Positions 52,763-63,833 of a DNA stretch of 64,000 nt are shown here, one piece after another (the first letter of the stretch is position 1; each line of letters starts with the position of its first letter). The stretch is from Zygaena filipendulae (taxonomy: Eukaryota; Arthropoda; Insecta; Lepidoptera; Zygaenidae). Below the pieces are notes generated by a model that was given only the letters and a program-made list of their open reading frames with translations, was not told the origin of the DNA and ran no database searches. A program made the translations under genes and the position numbers. The stretch is taken from the NCBI GenBank assembly GCA_907165275.2, contig OU015672.1:4818501-4882500 (forward strand), read 5' to 3'.

Positions 52763-53713
52763 TTATTTATAAGCACTTAGAGCAAAAGAACGGGTTGCGG
52801 AAAGATTTACTCAATATGTTCCTGTGCCGCTTTATGTGCAAAATCAGTTTTGAGTTTATCATTGTATACTAAAATTTGTTTGCCATGTTGTGAACTCAGA
52901 CGAAATAAAAAGTTGTGAACCCCACAAATATCGTTTGACGACCACTGTTTAGACAAAGAATACAGACTATTATTATCAAAGGTTTAGGCCTTAATGGTGT
53001 CACGAAAAACATTTTCTTAATTTTCAACCATATTAACACGAGACACCCGCGCCGGCATCGCTATGCTAAATAAATAGCTATATTTTTATTTTTTTAAGTA
53101 CCTACTTAGGCGTTCTCGACGCAACGCGAACGTCGCGCGTCGTTAATGTCTTTATCTTGTAAATTGCTATCAGAAACGGATTAGGTACAATCGAGTGCCG
53201 ATTTAGATACAATCTACTATAAATATTTACAACCGATGAAGATAAGTCTGAAACCTTTTTCGGCGTCAGTCTTTCCACTCCTAGTTCCTACTAAGCCCAT
53301 AAAGATTCGAGGGTAGTCGCAATCGTCTTTCTTTTGATAATCATGGAACACATTTTTATGTGGAGAATCTGGAATCCGTTGCCCATTTCGCTCAGACTAA
53401 CCAAATCGTTAAAGATTATTTTTATTTTAAATTATGCCTCCAGCGAAACTTCAACGACAATTTACCTAGTATCCAGTGACATAAAAATCACACTCCCATC
53501 TTTTTTCATTGTAGGTAATACAGAAATAGAAAATATCACTTAAGAAATCGCTATTCTTATGCCTGCGTTGCCAATCGAAGATGCCCAGCAAAGAGTATAT
53601 AACCACTACTAGTGATTACCTTCTCTCTGACCACTACGTGATGCCCTTCTATGTTTATTACTAAATTCGGATTTTTTTTGTTAAATGCTGACAAAATATA
53701 TTACTTTGCTCAC

Positions 53714-53850
53714 CTGTGCTAGATGTACTACTAATAAGAAAAAACACTAACAAATTGTGACTTGGTGAGGCAAACCGTCTATGCCACCCGCGCGGGCTGC
53801 GTGGTCACTACTGCGTTATCAGTTAGTGCGCACTTTTATGTGATTACGTT
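53714..53850 (-). other. candidate untranslated first exon of Gale
   Basis: On the minus strand CATCTAGCACAG|GTGAGC at 53714/53713 is a near-consensus donor. The sequence before it, about 53760-53850, is GC-richer than its surroundings (CCGCGCGGG). This fits a promoter-proximal exon splicing to the Gale acceptor at 50556. Start site not identifiable. Confidence 0.35.
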
Positions 53851-55042
53851 ATCATCACTATTAGTATAGTTGTTAAGTAGGTATGGTGCTGTTCAATTCA
53901 TGTATTGTGTACGTGTTACAGCGAATAATGAGTAGTACCTACTAGGTGACGCCGCCGGCAGTTTCGTCCGCGTGTAACTCGGTATTCTTTGATTCAGTAT
54001 GTCTTACCCCTAGGCCAGTCTCGGCGGCGGGCGGCGGTGGCGGCGGCAAAAACAAATGGTAGACAACATACGAACTTATTTAACTTTTATTTTTTTAGGA
54101 AACATTTACCTCTTTCAGAGAAGGCAAAAGAAACTAAGTGCATACAGTCAACGCATATTTTCCATTTTCTGAAGTTTTTTACTTTAAAATGCATCGGTAA
54201 GATGCATTTCGATTCTTTACTGGAACTTTTGGAAGTAAATCGAAACAGTTCAACTTTAATTTCGCTTTTGGATATTGAAGTTATCTGTCTGTCAGTGTCA
54301 CATAACCCTGTCAATACGACAGTAAGCGTAATTTTGAACTAGTGACGTCATTCCGCGTTTCGGCGGTAAAGTCTAAAGTAGGAACTTTGAAACGCTCTAT
54401 TTAATTAATTTATGCATATATTTTTTTTCTTTTTCTTGCTTTGTTTAAGTAGGCCATATATCTTTAAAATAGACTGAAAAAAAAATTCATGCAAGTACCC
54501 TAATTAATTATGACTTTTGGGTCTATTTCCACAACAAACTGCACAATATTAGTAAGTGATGAAATCAATTATGATTAATTTTATCTTTTGACCTAATATT
54601 TTATTTCAAGTATCATGCTCAATTCAGTTTTGCTGTTGGAAAATACATATTTATAAATGCAACAAGTATAGTTAAATAATTTATTTGTGACAAGTTTTTG
54701 AAGATAATGTATTGAAATAAAAATTTGTAATGATATAATGATTCAGCATTTATGTTTAAGCAATTGCAAGTGTAACCAAGTGTGTGTGTGTGTGTGTGTG
54801 TATGTTGAATGAATGTACGAGATAGTACATAGGTATTTTTGTAGGGTAACCAGTAGAGATGGAACATATCAAAAGTAGCTTATGAAAAGTCTTGAAATTA
54901 TCAAATTACTTTTCATATAACATCATAATTTCAACTACATACATTATTTCACTGTAACTGCAAAAAATAAATTACAGTTGCTGAATTATAACTTACAATT
55001 GTTAAATTAATTTTTTTTGTGGCAAATGTGATACTAGCCCAA

Positions 55043-55176
55043 TCTCTACTAATATTATAAATGTGAAAGTAACTCTGTATGTCTGGTATGCTTTCACACC
55101 TTAACAGCTGAACCAATCAATCATGAAATTTTGTATACATATTGTCAGGGGTACAGAGAAAGACATAGGATATTTT
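55043..55176 (+). mobile_element. Lep1-like Helitron, 3'-truncated
   Basis: 5' half only: TCTCTACTAATATTATAAATG, CACCTTAACAGCTGAACC, TTTTGTATACATATTGTCAG, GACATAGGATATTTTTG. The hairpin and CTAG end are missing. Confidence 0.65.
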
Positions 55177-56700
55177 TGTTTATTGCTGGTTACACTTATT
55201 GTTCTCACATAATTAATTGCAAATTGAGTTATCACTAATATTATATGTATTATAAATTTAAACTGACAGCATGCTACTGGAGAGTTTGTTGCGCAGCTTT
55301 TTCTATTCAGCCATAGCACTAAGCTGTAAAGGGTGGATATTTTGTGATTGCTGTCATAATAAATGTAATTTTATTGAAGTCAAAAATTATATAAAAACAT
55401 TATGGGCCAAATTTAAATAAATTATTTGTATTTGGTACTTTTTGATTCGGCGAAGACCTTAGGGCCTTAGGGACCTTAGGTGAGGGTCACAAACTACATA
55501 GAGATACTACCGAGGGTAGTGCAAGAGCCGTCACCATGGATATCTGGGAGAAAGGCTTTGTTCAGAGACTGTAATGATAAAACTAACTAGAAATTTACTT
55601 TTATTTTTACCTAGGCATTAAAAGTTTCAATACGTACCCGTTTGTATCTGGTTTCATTGCTAATCAAGTTCAACGTTTGATTACCTACACAAACTATCTC
55701 AAATGTACCTAGTTTTATTTACAAACACATAAAAGGCAAGAGATATTTATTTGTTAAAACATTTTACTCATTATTCTAACAATTTATTCAAGAAAGCCGG
55801 CGACCCGTCTGACTAAAAAAAATTAAAGTAAATCACCATTTCGGCGTTCACACTTCACAAACAGTGATGATTAATGATTTTATTGTTCAAAACGCAACAA
55901 ATTCGACTGCTTTTGCTTCTTTGGCTTTGTCCAAGCCCGAAAATCCCGAAATTCAACAATTCGATTCACAAATTAACTAGACTTATGTAGGTACCTCAGA
56001 AGAAATTATGCTTTAGTTATTCTTCTGAGGTAGGTACCTACAGAGAGAAGGTAATCACTATGTTTTATTGAGAACCTCATCCTTTTTTGGAAGTCGGTTA
56101 AAAATATTAACCATCAATAAATGAACATACAATCAGTAATTACGCATAATTACGTGACTTGAACTTGTAAAAATGAGAATTTTGGTGGGTACCTATTCCG
56201 TATTCGATTTCAAAATTGTTTGGTCTTTGTTTGACAGTTGACAGTCAGCTGAGTAATTTTTTTTTTGTTAAATTTACCCCAATGGGGAAGGCAAAGGAAG
56301 CTAAGTCCATACAGCCAAGTTAGCAGTATTTTTCTTCTGAAGTTATTTGTGAGATGCATTTCGATGCTTTTCCGGAATTTTTGGCAGCAACTCTTCACAG
56401 TTGAACCTTAATAGGGCGCTCTGCACTGGGGAAATTTTATAGTAAAACGACAACCTCCCGATGAACGCCACATTTCATCTTATTTCACTGTTTCCACTTG
56501 GTTTCCACACACTGTTCATCACTAATGGATAACTATTAACAAAAAACATCTACACAATATTAAATATGTTACTACTATGCTAATCCCGCCAAAAGCTAAG
56601 CTAGAGATGTAAAAAATAATAGATTTTTACATTAATCGATAATTTTAAATTTGTATCGATTATTCTTGGGAAGAGAAAAATCGACTTTTTTCGTGCTATG

Positions 56701-56744
56701 TCACATCCACGGAGCAGATTTGTATCTGCTCCGTGGTCACATCC
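56701..56744. repeat. tiny hairpin between 8-bp direct repeats
   Basis: TCACATCC at 56701-56708 and 56737-56744 flanks 28 bases. CCACGGAGCAGAT and ATCTGCTCCGTGG form a 13-bp perfect stem with a TTGT loop (56707-56736). The 8-bp direct repeat could be a hAT-type target duplication around a minimal palindromic remnant, or simple local rearrangement. Confidence 0.55.
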
Positions 56745-57548
56745 CTATTATAGAAATATGTCCAATTTTTTAATGACAGATTTTTATATGAGATGAGTGA
56801 CGCCGTGACGGAAAATTTCTTTCACGCATAAAATCCTAGCCCCAATCGTACCGTGCGATAAAGTACTTCGTTCCAAATCCTAATTAGCAACTTATATTAT
56901 ATGTGAGTAAATACAATTTTATTTTTGCCGTAATAATTATTTCTCCAAGATCCCATCAATAGGACCAACTTGGGAGTATACCCTTGCAAACAAAGAAAGA
57001 ATTTTCCAAATCCGTCCAACCATCTTCAAGTAATCGATGAACATACATAAAAAACATACATACAGCCGAATGCAGAACCTCCTTCTTTTAGGAAGTCGGT
57101 TAACATTTAAAGACAAGATGACGAGATCAGTGTTGCCAATTTTTCGCCATTTAGGCTACTCAGAAAGAGAATCGGCTACAAAAAAATTTAAAAGGCGACT
57201 GGTCGCCTAGTAGGCTACTTCAGTGACAAGTTATTTGAATAAGCCGAATCGCGAATAAGCGTGAATTTATAAAAAAAAAACAATGTTCATGCAAATGTAA
57301 ATGTATTATACTGACTGAAATATTTCAAAGAAATTATAGTCATTTTTTGCCACTTTCACTTTGTACAACTTCTCTGATTGTTGTTGTTCGTAATATTTAA
57401 AGCTACTTTAGTTAGACTTTGGAAGTTTCTGTAGTAAATAGTTTCTATATAAAATGGGTAAACACGATAAATAAATAAATATATAACACATTATCGTGAT
57501 GAGTGGGAAAAATTACCAGCATTTAAAAGTAAGTAAATTTATGCACTT

Positions 57549-57680
57549 GACAGTCCCCTACACCAGTGCACTAGACGGGCGGCAGTGAGGGAGGCATGGC
57601 GGCGGATTGTTAGACGTGCCACCACTAATAGAACCCAACGTGATGACGACGACCACTCTGTCAAGAGTGATAACGACTAG
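57549..57680 (+). pseudogene. C-terminal relic of a LINE-type open frame
   Basis: The frame ending at TAG 57678-57680 reads TRRAAVREAWRRIVRRAT, then a DDDDHSVKSDND tail. Arg-rich WRR(I/L)VRRAT ends are familiar from non-LTR retrotransposon second frames in insects, by recall only. There is no reverse-transcriptase core nearby, so this is a 5'-truncated copy. Confidence 0.4.
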
Positions 57681-57880
57681 GAAGAAGAAAAACTTATGCT
57701 TTCTTTCTAAGGTTTCCTGTAATATTGGGCTGGGTATATTGGGCTACTTTAGGCTACTTTAAGCATGAGAAACGGCGATATTAGGCCATGCGCTGTTGGC
57801 AACACTGTACGAGACACGGGTGCATGCAGTATCAAGTTACACTCACGGGGGGAAGGGCCTACGGCCTCTCCACAAGCCGC

Positions 57881-57926
57881 GAAACACCCGCGATCTATCA
57901 ATGTGGACTCGTAGATCGCGGGTGTT
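57881..57926. repeat. hairpin, 16-bp arms
   Basis: AAACACCCGCGATCTA and TAGATCGCGGGTGTTT around a 14-base loop. Weaker outer pairing (GGCCTCTCCAC / ATGGAGAGCC) suggests a larger degraded foldback. Confidence 0.7.
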
Positions 57927-58057
57927 TTGTGGGTGTTTTTATATGGAGAGCCCTATAAGAGAAACCAAAACACTCGGATTCATTGTTTTTAATCCTACTA
58001 ATATTATAAACGTGAAAGTTTGTAAGTATGTATGGATGGATGAATGTATGTTTGTTA

Positions 58058-58570
58058 GAGCGATGCCACACGGGCGTTGTCTGTGCGTTGCGTTAGCGCT
58101 GCGTCGACTGAGCGGTGACGCTCCGTTGTTCTACATACAAATCTGAACGACATGCCACACGATGCGTTGAAATGACGGAAGGCGACGCAACGCAAGCGCA
58201 ACGTACAAGGAGAGGTGAGAGACGAGGTGGGGAAGGGAGCTGCGTTGAAACGACGGAGCGGCAGCGCAGTATTTATTAGCATATTGAAGGTGACAGTTAT
58301 TGCACATTTTATTGTGAAAATGAGTGCGGAAGATATTGATATAGATTATCTTATCTCATTAGTTCAAGAAAAACCTCCTTTATAGGATAAATCAAATGAA
58401 GATTTTATTCAACTCCATTGTTCAAAGACTGACATCCTACACCAACGCAGCGACGACGGAGTTAACTACGTTGACGCAGCGTCGATGCAGCGCTCATGTG
58501 GCATTCACTGCGTTGAAATCATCGCGGCGCGACGACGCAGCGCAGCTGCAACGCCCGTGTGGCATCGCTC
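58058..58570 (+). mobile_element. PIF/Harbinger-like element with TTA duplication
   Basis: 513 bp with perfect terminal inverted repeats of at least 20 bp (GAGCGATGCCACACGGGCGT at the left, its complement at the right), flanked by TTA on both sides (58055-58057, 58571-58573). Subterminal DNA is rich in GCGTTG/CAACGC motifs. TTA fits the TWA target of PIF/Harbinger. It carries a broken MADF-like frame (58320-58450) and no transposase. Confidence 0.85.
58320..58450 (+). pseudogene. N-terminal fragment of a MADF-type gene, with in-frame stop
   Basis: ATG 58320 opens MSAEDIDIDYLISLVQEKPP, then L, TAG (58383-58385), then DKSNEDF in the same frame. The MADF domain typically begins with a LI.LV.E.P.LWD pattern; the stop is one base from the expected Trp codon (TGG). 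The frame loses similarity soon after. Some PIF/Harbinger elements carry a Myb/MADF-like second gene besides the transposase, so this is probably its remnant. The domain call rests on about 25 residues. Confidence 0.55.
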
Positions 58571-58896
58571 TTACTCTTTCACGCAAAATTACTGGATGGA
58601 TTTAAATGAAACTTTACAGTAAGCTTATACATCAGATTAACACATAGAGTACTTTTATCCCGGAATTCCCGCGGCAACTCTGAAATTAACGCGGGTGAAA
58701 CCGCGGGGCACAACTAATTATTCAAATAACTTTGTGTTTATCTTGCCAAATGGTTCTGTAAAGCTGAAATCCAGTGTAGAAAAACAATTTTAAAAAAGCT
58801 TACTGAGTACTCACTGATCTGTCGACCGTCTGTCACTTGAAATCGTGACATTCGTGACATTGATGGTTGAGTTGACAACTTGACAACTAGAGTTCT

Positions 58897-58937
58897 TTCC
58901 TTTCTTTTACTCGCGGAGCTGCTGGTCTCTGTTCAAG
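58897..58937 (+). other. RpS7: non-coding first exon of RpS7 with TOP-like start
   Basis: A pyrimidine tract, TTCTTTCCTTTCTTTTACTC, at about 58892-58912 is followed by GCGGAGCTGCTGGTC and donor TTCAAG|GTAGTT at 58938. Ribosomal-protein transcripts start with a 5' terminal oligopyrimidine tract that couples translation to growth signalling. Together with the acceptor that falls exactly at the RpS7 ATG, this makes a short untranslated exon likely. Exact start site inferred. Confidence 0.6.
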
Positions 58938-59274
58938 GTAGTTGTTGAGATTTACTTATTTATTTCTGGTGATTTATCTATAAATTTGCAAATATCAAGG
59001 TAATTCGATGCTCTGATTCCTTGCGAATACGTTTTCGTTAATCATTAGTTAATGTATCCAAAGATTACAAAAATATTCTGTGATGACAAACCGCTAGTGT
59101 TTTTTCCAAATATTTTAGTGTGGAATTTAAGGAAACGTGACTATTTTCTCGAGTGATTATTAGTGATAAAAACAAAACATTTCTTTAAAAATACTGTGTG
59201 AATTGGGTGAAACAAATACGTGAAAGTGTCACATATACCTAACCTAAAATTTTTGTATAATTGTTCATTTTCAG

Positions 59275-61702
59275 ATGACTACGAAGATAATCAAAGCCGG
59301 CGCAGCCGAGCCTGATGCTTGCGAGACCTCTATCTCGCAGGCGCTCGTTGAATTGGAGACCAATTCAGACCTCAAAGCTTCTCTGAGAGAGCTTTATATC
59401 ACTAAGGCTAGGGAAATTGAATTCCACAACAAAAAGGTTAGTTTTATAACTATCTTGACTGATAATAATTTAATAATAATAATAAGTTTTTGGAACTACT
59501 GAACTTATTCTAAAAAATCTTACACTGATACGAAGCTACTTTATCCCTGAGTGTCATAGGACACTTTTAGGTCCGTATTCCAGGAGGTTACTCAGATCAC
59601 GTTTCTCTTGAGATTAGTTTTAAGTTCTAATCACTTGAAATTAGTCTTTAGTAGAGATTCTGAACTCTGGTTCTAATCACTTGAAACTAGTCTTGAGTAG
59701 AGATATTGAACTCTGATTGGTTGAGTGGTCTTGACAGACGTAAACAAAGATCAAATCTTTGCTTGAGTATAGATTAGTACTCAAGCGTCATTCTATAATA
59801 AGGAAATAACTCAACTGATTGTTGATTGATGAATCTTGTCAAGTAAGGTTCTAAAATTAAAGCTTTACTTGAAATTAGTTTTAAAACTAGATTCATGAAT
59901 TGAGTAACCTTCTGGAATACAGACCTTAGAGTTCTCCAAGAACATTTCAGGGAAGAGTGTTCTATATATTATGTACTTTTATAACCAGAAAACAAAACTA
60001 GCTGGAAACTGCTTTTCATACAAATTATCCACATTATGTTGACCCAGAATCTTAAAAGATAAAATAATAGTTTAAATACCTTAGGTCTAATTTTCATTAT
60101 ACTTGTATTCCATGTTTCTTTGTTTACAGCTTAAAACATCAACAAAAACAAAGATTTTTTTAAGGTTAGGCTAAAGAATCTTGAATTTAACTATAAACTT
60201 CATCTGTTATTTACAGTCAATAATTGTCTATGTGCCGATGCCAAAACTGAGGGCCTTCCAAAAGATCCAAATCAGACTGGTTCGTGAACTCGAGAAGAAG
60301 TTCAGTGGCAAGCATGTAGTATTTGTTGGTGACCGCAAAATCCTACCCAAGCCAAGCCACAAGACCCGTGTGGCCAACAAGCAAAAGAGACCGAGATCTA
60401 GGTGAGCTTTTTTATGAGTCTAAAAGTAAGCTTAAAATAGCCTACGATAGAGAGGAATAGAAAGGGGAAGGAGGAGGCATTTACCCAAAAGGGGTTCATT
60501 CAATTAGAATCTAAGTAACACTAACAATAGGATCTAAGTAAAATAACTAAAGAATAAATTTTAATAACATAACATTTATTTTGTATCAATTGGATGCTTT
60601 ATTATATTATGTTGATTTTTTGTATAAGTAGAATTTACACAGTAAGTAAGTGGTTAAGGAACTGTTGTCTAAACTAGAGATGAAATGGATAGTGGTTTGG
60701 CTGGATACCGGATACCCTTTATAGCATTACATGATGCGATCAGCTTGATTTGAATATAGGTGTGGTGATCAGAAATATCCGAGCGTGTTTGGGAGTTATC
60801 ACCAAGGGAAGTCGCCCCTTACTAACAAATGCAGAAAATTTGGTGTCACCATAATTTGTTTGTTATTTTGAGTACCTATTAAACTAATTAATAAAATAAA
60901 CATTTTTGACGTGTTCCTAAGTCCATGGCGCATCAGCGAAAGCTGCTAGTCTAAATAAATAATAATAATAACTTGTTGTGTATGGTTTGCCTTGGGTAAA
61001 ATAATATTTTTTTTAATTTTACTATTTGGAATCCAGCTTTATACTGAATTACTATCCAGTATCCAGCTGTATAGTGAAAACAAAACTGGATAGGCCGGAT
61101 ACCGGATAGCTTATACCTGTTTCATCTCTTAGTCGTAACTTTAACAGCCACATTCTCAGACATTTAATGATTCATTTTGCAGTTCCATTTCCATGTAAAC
61201 TGTTTATGTAATCAATAAACTGTGTCTTTGGTGGTAAAGGCTAAATTAAGACATGAAGGGGAATCTAAACCACCCCCTTGTGCATACTGTCTAAAAATGT
61301 TCTCTTAACTTTTTCACTTCAATCATTGCAACATTCTTCAATATTTTTTTGCAGAACACTGACCTCAGTGTATGACGCCATCCTCGAGGACTTGGTCTTT
61401 CCTGCTGAGATTGTGGGCAAGCGCATCAGGGTCAAGCTGGATGGCTCCCAGCTGACCAAGGTGCACTTAGACAAGGCTCAACAAACCACCATTGAACACA
61501 AGGTAACAACATCATCAGATTATTCACACCTCAACATCTGAACTTGTTGTGATGAACTTGTTAAGATAGAATACAGTTGACTTCACAAGGATCTAACAAC
61601 ATGTTCACGTTTGTTTGTCTGTAGGTGGACACCTTCCAGTCTGTTTACAAGAAGCTGACGGGACGCGAAGTCACGTTCGAGTTCCCAGAACCCTATTTGT
61701 AG
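59275..61702 (+). CDS. RpS7: ribosomal protein S7 (eS7)
   Basis: Coding exons: 59275-59436 (54 codons), 60217-60401, 61355-61502, 61625-61702 (TAG), GT-AG throughout with matching phases; 190 residues, near the length of animal eS7 (194). The ATG is the first three bases after acceptor TTCATTTTCAG. Recognisable eS7 blocks: [97 protein letters not shown], and the C-terminus TFEFPEPYL. Component of the 40S subunit and of small-subunit processing. A polyadenylation signal AATAAA lies at 61715-61720, only 13 bases after the stop, so the 3' UTR is very short. Intron 59437-60216 contains a Harbinger-like MITE. Confidence 0.97.
59570..59925. mobile_element. Harbinger-like MITE in RpS7 intron
   Basis: 356 bp with terminal inverted repeats GGTCCGTATTCCAGGAGG and (in reverse) GGTCTGTATTCCAGAAGG, extending through TTACTCA. 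TTA lies directly outside both ends (59567-59569, 59926-59928). The interior has two direct units of TCTAATCACTTGAAA about 45 bp apart. No coding capacity. Confidence 0.75.
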
Positions 61703-61714
61703 ATATGAATTTAT

Positions 61715-61720
61715 AATAAA
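61715..61720 (+). terminator. RpS7 polyadenylation signal
   Basis: AATAAA in TTATAATAAAACG, 13 bases after the stop codon; a T-rich run follows at 61740-61750. Confidence 0.8.
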
Positions 61721-63213
61721 ACGAAAATATTAAATATTGTTTTTTATTTTTACCAGGTATTTTTTACATCGTTATAAATAGCTTATTGATAACTAATATC
61801 ATAAAAAAACCTAAAAACTAAATGTAACAAAACCCATACTTCAATTTATGAAAAAGATAAACTAACCGAAATAAGGGGTGTTAAAACATTTTTTCAAGTA
61901 CGGTTTCTAGGTTCTAGTTAATCGTTATATGTATTAAAATCATAATGCTTGGACATCACACTGGTGACTGGGGGCAATTAATATCGCCCGTAATTAATAG
62001 ATGTATTAATTACGGGCGATTTTAGGGTTTTTCCATTATACATACAGAGACCACCCTCTTCCCCACTAAACGCCTCACGTTATAGATGTCCCCTTAACTA
62101 CTAGTCTAACTGGTTGGAATAAACCCCTTATCACAAAGCGCGATTATTCTATACAATAATAAATATAGGTACCTATATAATATAGTACGGGAATTAGTTG
62201 TCACTTGTCAGCCCCGGTACCAGAGTGGGTAAACAGGCACCCGGACGAAAAGGCAATCTCAAAAATCTTGGTACATTGTAGTAAATGCAATTTTTAACAG
62301 GATAATAATAAAGTTTGGTTTTAAAAAAGTCCTTCATCCGCCCATATATTACAAAGCGATTCTGTTTTTTGAAACAGTAATTCAGTAAAACCCAAAAACA
62401 AGTATAAAAAATATCATTGATAAAACTTTCAAAAATCAGCGTTTTTAGACAAATACCTGAACTTTGGCCGTTTAAAATGTACTTTAAAAATTTTAATGCG
62501 TTATTCTTTGTAGGGACGTAGTGCGTGCTTCATCCCGGGACGAAGCGCGCACTACGATTTTATCAAGAGACAATTTTGTCTTAGAAGCGCATATATGCAA
62601 TAAGCGAGAAAAATATCGCAGCCGCTTCGTAGTTTTTTTAGCAGCTGCTTTAAAGCGCGATTCTACAATCGTGCCGCAAAAATTATAAAATTATGAATAG
62701 TGCAGTCTTATCAAAGGTAACTAAAAAATAGTCCTAACTACTAAGCTGTTATGTGTAATCAAAAAAATTAAATTACCCGCCACATTTTGACTATAATTTT
62801 TTTTAATTTGTAGCTAGTAGCTACTGCTATAGTAGATACTGGTACTACATCACCTAAATGTCAATGTATGCAAAATTTTAATATTTCTATTCTCCCCTTC
62901 ACCCATTATTTTCACCCATTCATCAAGACTAGTTTTCCATAACATTTCAGTCATAAATACCGAGCTCAGGGAGCAAACCTCATTGTACCATGTCACCTGT
63001 TAGTAATAATTTAACTTGACATAGAGAGAATTTATTGCTTTACGGCGCAGTAGGAACGCCACTAATAAAACATGATTTAAAAGTAGAATGTTAGTATCAA
63101 CTACCCTATGATGTTCACATTCACATGAGATGTTTTTAGATTAATAGATTTTCTGAACCAAGATAACTCAAAAATCATTACCATTCACACAGGTTTTGTG
63201 GAGTTGCTCAAAT
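61721..63213. other. convergent interval between RpS7 and Pex13
   Basis: About 1.5 kb between two tail-to-tail genes, no coding frame. It contains a 17-bp-arm hairpin at 61983-62020, a weaker hairpin at about 62518-62556 (CGTAGTGCGTGCTTC / GAAGCGCGCACTACG), and a candidate Pex13 polyadenylation signal (TTTATT, AATAAA on the minus strand) at 63031-63036. Confidence 0.6.
61983..62020. repeat. perfect 17-bp hairpin in convergent intergenic region
   Basis: ATCGCCCGTAATTAATA and TATTAATTACGGGCGAT separated by GATG. Sits about 260 bases past the RpS7 polyadenylation signal. Confidence 0.85.
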
Positions 63214-63569
63214 TTACAATTCTTCTCCATAAAACTTTTCAAGGTTCACCATTTCATTTTCAGGCTTCGATTTATTCTGTTGTTCGTTGACATTGATTTC
63301 TGTGGAAACCCCAGCCACCGGTTGGGAGTTTTCTATTTGGTTGGTCGTAGGTCGTATCACTTTGATGTAGTTGACAGGCACTAGACCAGCTTTGTGTCGA
63401 TCTGTTGTGCCCATGAGCCAGCCGGAGTTCCACAGCTGGCCCTGCAGGTGTTGGGGCGCCAGGGTGATGACCTGGTTTGCGCTGAAGCTGATCTCCTGCG
63501 GGGAGGTGGCCGCGAAGTCGTACTGGGCGACCGCACGGAGAGGGCTCTGCCAGGTGGTCGGGTCGTTCA
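63214..63569 (-). CDS. Pex13: peroxin-13, last exon (SH3 domain), partial gene
   Basis: Minus-strand exon beginning at acceptor TTTTTCCAG|TG (63570) and ending TAA at 63214-63216; 117 residues after a codon split by the intron. It encodes an SH3 domain: AVAQYDFAATSPQEISFSAN (ALYDF-type start), ITLAPQHLQGQLWNSGWLMG (conserved Trp), HKAGLVPVNYIKVI (the xxP-NYV-type end). A Glu/Asn-rich tail ending EKFYGEEL follows. The domain placed at the extreme C-terminus and the TSPQEISF, GLVP and NYIKV wording are those of PEX13, the peroxisomal membrane docking protein whose SH3 binds PEX14 (and PEX5 in some species). The membrane-spanning N-terminal part lies beyond the window. Other SH3 proteins are less likely. 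Confidence 0.85.
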
Positions 63570-63769
63570 CTGGAAAAATGTAAGTTTTTAATTTATACAC
63601 ATAAAATGCTTTGTCCTGAATGACTGGCTGACGGATCAACGCACAGCCTAAATCGCTGATCGTATAGAGACCTGAAACTTGGAGGGTGTGTTCTTTGTAT
63701 GACGTAGGCATCCGATAAGAGGATTTTTGAAAATTCTACCCCTAAGAGGGTGAAAAGGTGTTGCAAAGT

Positions 63770-63833
63770 TTGTATGGAACAATTACGCGGGAACTCCGGA
63801 ATTATCGCGTGTGAAACCGCGCGGGACAGCTAG
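63770..63833 (+). mobile_element. Lep1-like Helitron, 3' end
   Basis: TACGCGGGAACTCCGG, ATTATCGCGTGTGAAACCGCG and terminal CTAG (63830-63833). In the Pex13 intron; the 5' part is not recognisable. Confidence 0.65.

Larger units (their letters stand above)
57993..58717 (+). mobile_element. intact Lep1-like Helitron with nested Harbinger-like insert
   Basis: Starts TCCTACTAATATTATAAACG right after an A, and ends in hairpin CGCGGGTGAAACCGCGG then CACAACTAA followed by T: the TC...CTRR ends and A/T target context expected of Helitrons. The 5' module is interrupted at 58058-58570. Removing the insert and one TTA leaves a 209-bp element. Best preserved copy of the family in the window. Confidence 0.85.
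50556..58890. other. Gale upstream region and intergenic DNA between Gale and RpS7
   Basis: No protein-coding gene is supported. The Gale coding exon starts at an acceptor (50556-50557), so at least one untranslated exon lies upstream; see 53714-53850. A pair of similar AAGGCAAAAGAAACTAAG / AAGGCAAAGGAAGCTAAG blocks (about 54115-54260 and 56285-56400) and two GGAAGTCGGTTAA ends (56088, 57098) are dispersed repeats. (TG)10 lies at 54781-54800. A GGC-rich run at about 54019-54047 has no supported reading frame. Confidence 0.5.

Noticed and set aside
53989..54342. 117-codon frame starting near a GGC-rich stretch upstream of Gale
   Set aside because: Its second half matches a dispersed repeat also seen at about 56285-56400, and the first half is simple GGC sequence. 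No gene supported.
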